Source: Deferribacteres bacterium (lineage in GTDB: Bacteria > Chrysiogenota > Deferribacteres > Deferribacterales > Geovibrionaceae). Taken from it: a stretch of DNA of 64,000 nucleotides. Location: positions 248,001-312,000 of the forward strand of contig JAEWZN010000007.1 in assembly GCA_023395255.1 (NCBI GenBank), in the 5' to 3' direction. The position numbers were made by a program, and so were the translations under genes. Below, one piece after another: positions 60,672-64,000 of this stretch (position 1 is the first letter of the stretch; each line of letters starts with the position of its first letter). The notes under the pieces are model-generated. The model saw only the letters and a list, made by a program, of their open reading frames with translations. It searched no databases and was not told the origin of the DNA.

Positions 60672-61475
60672 TTATCCTTTAACCGCTTCCATCACTCTTT
60701 TCAGCTTTTTCAGCACGTTTTCAAATTCGTTCAGCGGAATCATGTTCGGGCCGTCCGACTTTGCTTCGGCGGGGTTTTCATGCACCTCGAAGAAGAAGCC
60801 CTTCACACCCACAGCCGCCGCCGCATAGGCCATGCTCGGCGCCAGTCTGCCGTCTCCGCCGCTTTTTCCCGCCAGACCGCCGGGTCTCTGCACAGAGTGG
60901 GTGGCATCCATAATCACAGGGTAGCCGAATGTGCTCATATCAATGAGGTTTCTGTAGTCCACAACAAGGTTGTTGTAGCCGAACATGCTCCCTCTTTCTG
61001 TGAGCATGATTTTATTGTTGCCCGATTCCTCAACCTTCTGCACGGGATGCTCCATGTCATAGCCGGAGAGAAACTGTGCTTTCTTGATATTTACGATTTT
61101 CCCGGTTTTAGCAGCCGCAGTCAGCAGGTCTGTCTGGCGGCAGAGAAAGGCGGGGATCTGCACTATGTCAACCACCTTGCCCGCCGCTTCCGCCTGTGAG
61201 GCTTCGTGTATGTCCGTGGTAACGGGGACATTGAAGCGTGCCTTCGCCTCGGCGAGGATGGCCAGCCCTTCCTCAAGTCCGGGGCCTCTGAAAGAGGTTA
61301 TGGAGGTGCGGTTGGCTTTATCAAAGGAGGCCTTGAATATGAACGTGTAACCCTGCCTTTCGGTGATCTCTTTGAGCTTTTCGCAGAGCTTCATTATCAT
61401 TTCCCTGCTTTCGATAACGCAGGGGCCGGTTATTATGAACGGTTCTGTTCTGAGTTTTGCGTATAATTCTTTCAT
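60672..61475 (-). CDS. kdsA: 3-deoxy-D-manno-octulosonate 8-phosphate synthase
   Basis: 267-residue aldolase-type enzyme joining PEP and arabinose 5-phosphate to form KDO-8-phosphate for lipopolysaccharide. Motifs: ITGPCVIESREM, FKASFDKANRTS, GLEEGLAIL, TDIHEA, QIPAFLCRQTDLL, and DATHSVQRPGG. The residue equivalent to the metal-ligand Cys/Asn position is Cys in GPCVIES, suggesting the metal-dependent class. It shows that the cell makes LPS. Confidence 0.96.
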   Translation of the reverse strand: MKELYAKLRTEPFIITGPCVIESREMIMKLCEKLKEITERQGYTFIFKASFDKANRTSITSFRGPGLEEGLAILAEAKARFNVPVTTDIHEASQAEAAGKVVDIVQIPAFLCRQTDLLTAAAKTGKIVNIKKAQFLSGYDMEHPVQKVEESGNNKIMLTERGSMFGYNNLVVDYRNLIDMSTFGYPVIMDATHSVQRPGGLAGKSGGDGRLAPSMAYAAAAVGVKGFFFEVHENPAEAKSDGPNMIPLNEFENVLKKLKRVMEAVKG

Positions 61476-61496
61476 CTGTATCTTCTTTGCCTGTAT

Positions 61497-63581
61497 TTAC
61501 TGTTTTTCGACTGTGCCTTCAAAAACTTCGCCGCTTATCACTATGCGGTATCTCAGCTTGTCCGCATCTGCCTCTTTTATGGGGGCTATGTGGAGATCAA
61601 ACTTCTCGGACGTACCTTCCAGAAGGAGCTTCACCCCGCCTCTGGCATCGTTCATCGGTATGCCGTTTTTAATAAATCCTATGACAGGGTAAATGTCAAG
61701 CGGGTCGGTGTTCCGCTTTCTGGTTACTGTACCCTCACCGTAAATTTCCATGGAGGTTATGGTTTTGCCGGGCAGACGGAACACCGCTTCAAAAACTGTG
61801 TCCGGTTCGCCGTCCCCTCTCACCACGTTTTTATCCCCCACCATGTCCTTTCCGCTGAGGTTTTTGATTCTTACTGTTACCGGGGCTATTTTATCCGCTT
61901 CGTCCGATGGAACATAGCGTATGGTTTTCAGCTTCGGTGCGTATGCCGCGGGTTTAACATTATGCCCTGCGAAGGTGTGGCTGCCGGATGCGTTCCCCTG
62001 AAGCATAGGGGCGATGAGTACGCCGCTTCTGGCGCTGGAAAACAGATAATCGGTTATATCGGCCTCTATCTCGTAAGGTTCCATTTTCATTACCGCATCC
62101 CCTGAGTAAACCATTGTGGCTGTAACCGGGCTGACTTTTTCATCCGCAGTCTCGGTTATGTACCTGAAAAGGCGCATGGTTCCCGATTGCTGCTGGGGGA
62201 CATGGGTGAGCACGAGGTTTGCACTTTTTATGAATACTTCGTTGAACTCCGGCCTGTCCTTTTTGAGGGAGAAGAGAATGCCGGAGACTTTTTCGTCATT
62301 GGCGGAGACGGTCAGTGCGCCTTTTTCCGTGCGGGTCTTGCTCCCCTGTTTGACAAAGCGGGAGAACTCGGAGTTGTCCTCGGTGAGGTATATGTAGTCG
62401 GTTATCTCGGAGTATGAGTTAAGCGTCAGCTTCCACGCGCCGCCGCCGCCCGTGCCTGTCCATGTACCGTTTACAGAGTCAGGCGACAGAGTGCCTTCAA
62501 AATTTCTCACACATTTGAATGATGAACCCCCTGCGCGGCAGTCCAGCGTAAGGGACAGTCTGCCGTTTTCAAAGGAGCCTTTGAGCGGGTAAAGGCGCTG
62601 TCTGCCCTCTTCACCCATAAGTGCCTTGCCGTGCACAGTGCTGCCGTAGAAGGCTAGCTTCCATACCGAACCTGCTTCCTGAGTTCCGTCCGCCTTGAAT
62701 ATATTCACGGCGAAAACCCCGTCCTCAATGGAGGGTGCGGCCGCTTTCTCCTGTTTTATCTCTTTAAGGTAAAAGTTTTTTGCAATGTTAACGTTCTTTT
62801 TGCCGCCCATTTTGACGGAGTATTTGTAGCTGCCGTCAGCGGCTGTTTTTACTGATTTCCCTGTTTCAAGGACAGCTACCTCGGCATTTGCAAGCGGCTT
62901 GGAATCCTCACTGAACACCTTGCCTGTTACCGTGACTTCCTTTGGCTCCTCCTCTGTGAAGCCGAGAATGTCTGAGGTGCGCTCAAACCCCTTGGCAGTT
63001 ACGGAGATGCTTATGTTTCTCACGAGGAAAAACTCAATGTTCGAGAGTATGAAGCGCTGTATATTTGCGTTTATGTTTGCCGCCGCATCCATAAGAGCGA
63101 ACCCGTCATCCGCCTGAATTTCCGCAACGAAGATTTTGTTGAGGAATACGATAGTGAAGTCCGCATCGTTTATGTAGGCGGATTTCGGGACATAGTAAAA
63201 TACACCCTTGTCCCCGAAGCCTATCTCCTGCACCTTGCCTTTCGGGGCTTTTTTCGCCAGTTCCTCATATTTGTCAAAGGCGGTGACATAGTTGTTGTAG
63301 GCATGGACAGTGGCCTTGACATCGAATGTCTTTTTGCGCTTGATGTTCATTATCTGCTGAACATCGGGCGAGTAATAGGAGTAGGATGTGGAGTAGATAA
63401 AGCCGTTTGCCGTTTTGGCCTCCGTGATTCCCGTTCCCAGCCACCGCTCCTCCCCGCCGGTGAGCTTGGCCGGTTTGGGGAAGAACGATTTAACAGTTTC
63501 GTCAAGTTTCAGTTTCGCATCCGCCGCTCCCGTCAGTGCAAGGAATGCGGCGAGGATTATCAGTAATTTCTTCATAAGCAT
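61497..63581 (-). CDS. large exported protein with carboxypeptidase-regulatory-like domain, unknown function
   Basis: 694 residues. A signal peptide (LLIILAAFLALTGAADA) directs it to the periplasm; ATG 63575 would shorten the start by two residues. Residues about 215-260 form a CarboxypepD_reg-like beta-sandwich (VTGKVFSEDSKPLANAEVAV, TAADGSYKYSV). The first 210 residues and the last 400 are not recognised; the latter look beta-rich (NGTWTGTGGGGAWKLTLNSY in part). Its ATG follows the aldehyde dehydrogenase stop without a gap, and kdsA starts 21 bp after it, so the three may be co-transcribed. Confidence 0.8.
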   Translation of the reverse strand: MLMKKLLIILAAFLALTGAADAKLKLDETVKSFFPKPAKLTGGEERWLGTGITEAKTANGFIYSTSYSYYSPDVQQIMNIKRKKTFDVKATVHAYNNYVTAFDKYEELAKKAPKGKVQEIGFGDKGVFYYVPKSAYINDADFTIVFLNKIFVAEIQADDGFALMDAAANINANIQRFILSNIEFFLVRNISISVTAKGFERTSDILGFTEEEPKEVTVTGKVFSEDSKPLANAEVAVLETGKSVKTAADGSYKYSVKMGGKKNVNIAKNFYLKEIKQEKAAAPSIEDGVFAVNIFKADGTQEAGSVWKLAFYGSTVHGKALMGEEGRQRLYPLKGSFENGRLSLTLDCRAGGSSFKCVRNFEGTLSPDSVNGTWTGTGGGGAWKLTLNSYSEITDYIYLTEDNSEFSRFVKQGSKTRTEKGALTVSANDEKVSGILFSLKKDRPEFNEVFIKSANLVLTHVPQQQSGTMRLFRYITETADEKVSPVTATMVYSGDAVMKMEPYEIEADITDYLFSSARSGVLIAPMLQGNASGSHTFAGHNVKPAAYAPKLKTIRYVPSDEADKIAPVTVRIKNLSGKDMVGDKNVVRGDGEPDTVFEAVFRLPGKTITSMEIYGEGTVTRKRNTDPLDIYPVIGFIKNGIPMNDARGGVKLLLEGTSEKFDLHIAPIKEADADKLRYRIVISGEVFEGTVEKQ

Positions 63582-64000
63582 TTAATTAAGATTAAACATC
63601 ACGGTCTTTAGTTCAGTCATTTCTTCCACGGCAAACTTAGGGCCTTCCCTGCCTGTTCCGCTGAGCTTCACGCCGCCGTAGGGCATCTGATCCACTCTGA
63701 AAGTGGGCATGTCGTTCACCATGACACCGCCAACCTCCATATGCTCAATGGCATAGAAGGCATTCTTTATGTCCTTGGTGAATATCCCCGCCTGCAGGCC
63801 GAACTGGGAGTTGTTCACCCGCTCCACAGCCTCCTCCAGCGTTTTGTATTTCATTAGGCATACAAGGGGCGCAAACGCCTCCTCGCTGACCACGGTCATT
63901 GTCTCGTCCACGTTTTCAAGCACAGTGGGTTCAAGCATTGTGCCTCTGCGTCCGCCGCCTGTGAGTATTTTTGCTCCTTTAGCAGCAGCGTCCTTTATCC
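63582..64000 (-). CDS. aldehyde dehydrogenase family, C-terminal part (5' end beyond window)
   Basis: The last 139 codons of an NAD(P)-dependent aldehyde dehydrogenase. Visible motifs are MLEPTVLENVDETM, EEAFAPLVCLMKYKTLEEA, NNSQFGLQAGIFT, GGVMVNDMPTFRVDQMPYGG and SGTGREGP. The catalytic Cys and the cofactor domain lie outside the window. QMPYGGVK-x-SGTGREG is frequent in lactaldehyde or non-phosphorylating glyceraldehyde-3-phosphate dehydrogenase-like members; the substrate cannot be set. Confidence 0.92.
   Translation of the reverse strand, partial: IKDAAAKGAKILTGGGRRGTMLEPTVLENVDETMTVVSEEAFAPLVCLMKYKTLEEAVERVNNSQFGLQAGIFTKDIKNAFYAIEHMEVGGVMVNDMPTFRVDQMPYGGVKLSGTGREGPKFAVEEMTELKTVMFNLN

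Overview
The window reads as chromosome of a Gram-negative, anaerobe-like bacterium of roughly 50% GC. Supporting genes are kdsA (LPS core sugar), a secretin, several lipoproteins, pyruvate phosphate dikinase, methylmalonyl-CoA epimerase, acetate-type transporters, GatCAB, MetX/MetY and an MSHA-type pilus locus. The mix would suit the Deferribacterota, but that placement is inference; no rRNA is present. Most of the window is core housekeeping. No phage, insertion sequence or CRISPR array was recognised. The unusual content is in intergenic repeat families and in a few genes with odd expression signals.

Layout. 1-5003 (minus): a SAM-I riboswitch and terminator control metY-metX-methyltransferase-ClC channel. 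5080-12793: an unknown membrane-anchored protein, then a minus-strand block MOSC/MogA-tmk-holB-ricT-metG-tatD-response regulator-usp, mostly overlapping genes. 12966-17018 (plus): cysK, a duplicated-domain exported protein, leuCD. 17023-17354: mosaic repeats. 17647-24240 (plus): glyS, ppdK, a histidine kinase and its response regulator. 24381-28671 (minus): two tandem acetate-type transporters, a lone FlhB C-terminal-like protein, a GSAM-like aminotransferase and a DUF72 protein. 28845-29216: four tRNAs (Arg, His, Leu, Gly). 29383-35306 (plus): the proteostasis cluster tig-clpP-clpX-lon, then rpsU. 35379-35665: a second mosaic repeat tract. 35813-38883: a collagen-like lipoprotein, a repeat lipoprotein, a two-gene LysO exporter and mce. 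39078-44650 (minus): gatB, gatA, gatC and pcrA. 44771-51452: rsgA, a second ClC, dnaX and a Cache histidine kinase. 51917-55181 (plus): a GntR regulator and two glycosyltransferases. 55141-60615: an MSHA/type IV pilus assembly operon and a divergent prepilin. 60672-64000 (minus): kdsA, a large exported protein and the end of an aldehyde dehydrogenase.

Most notable points: (1) a 10-A run in dnaX after which both shifted frames stop within one to four codons, as expected for slippage making a shorter gamma-like subunit; (2) tmk with no ATG, GTG or TTG upstream of its P-loop; (3) a mosaic repeat family in which a conserved GC-rich linker alternates with hairpins whose stems differ but whose loops are alike; (4) a second two-hairpin repeat family, one fragment of which seems to have split a former gatC/gatA stop-start overlap and is flanked by 13-bp direct repeats; (5) a lipoprotein with 20 uninterrupted collagen triplets and a BclA-like C-terminal domain.
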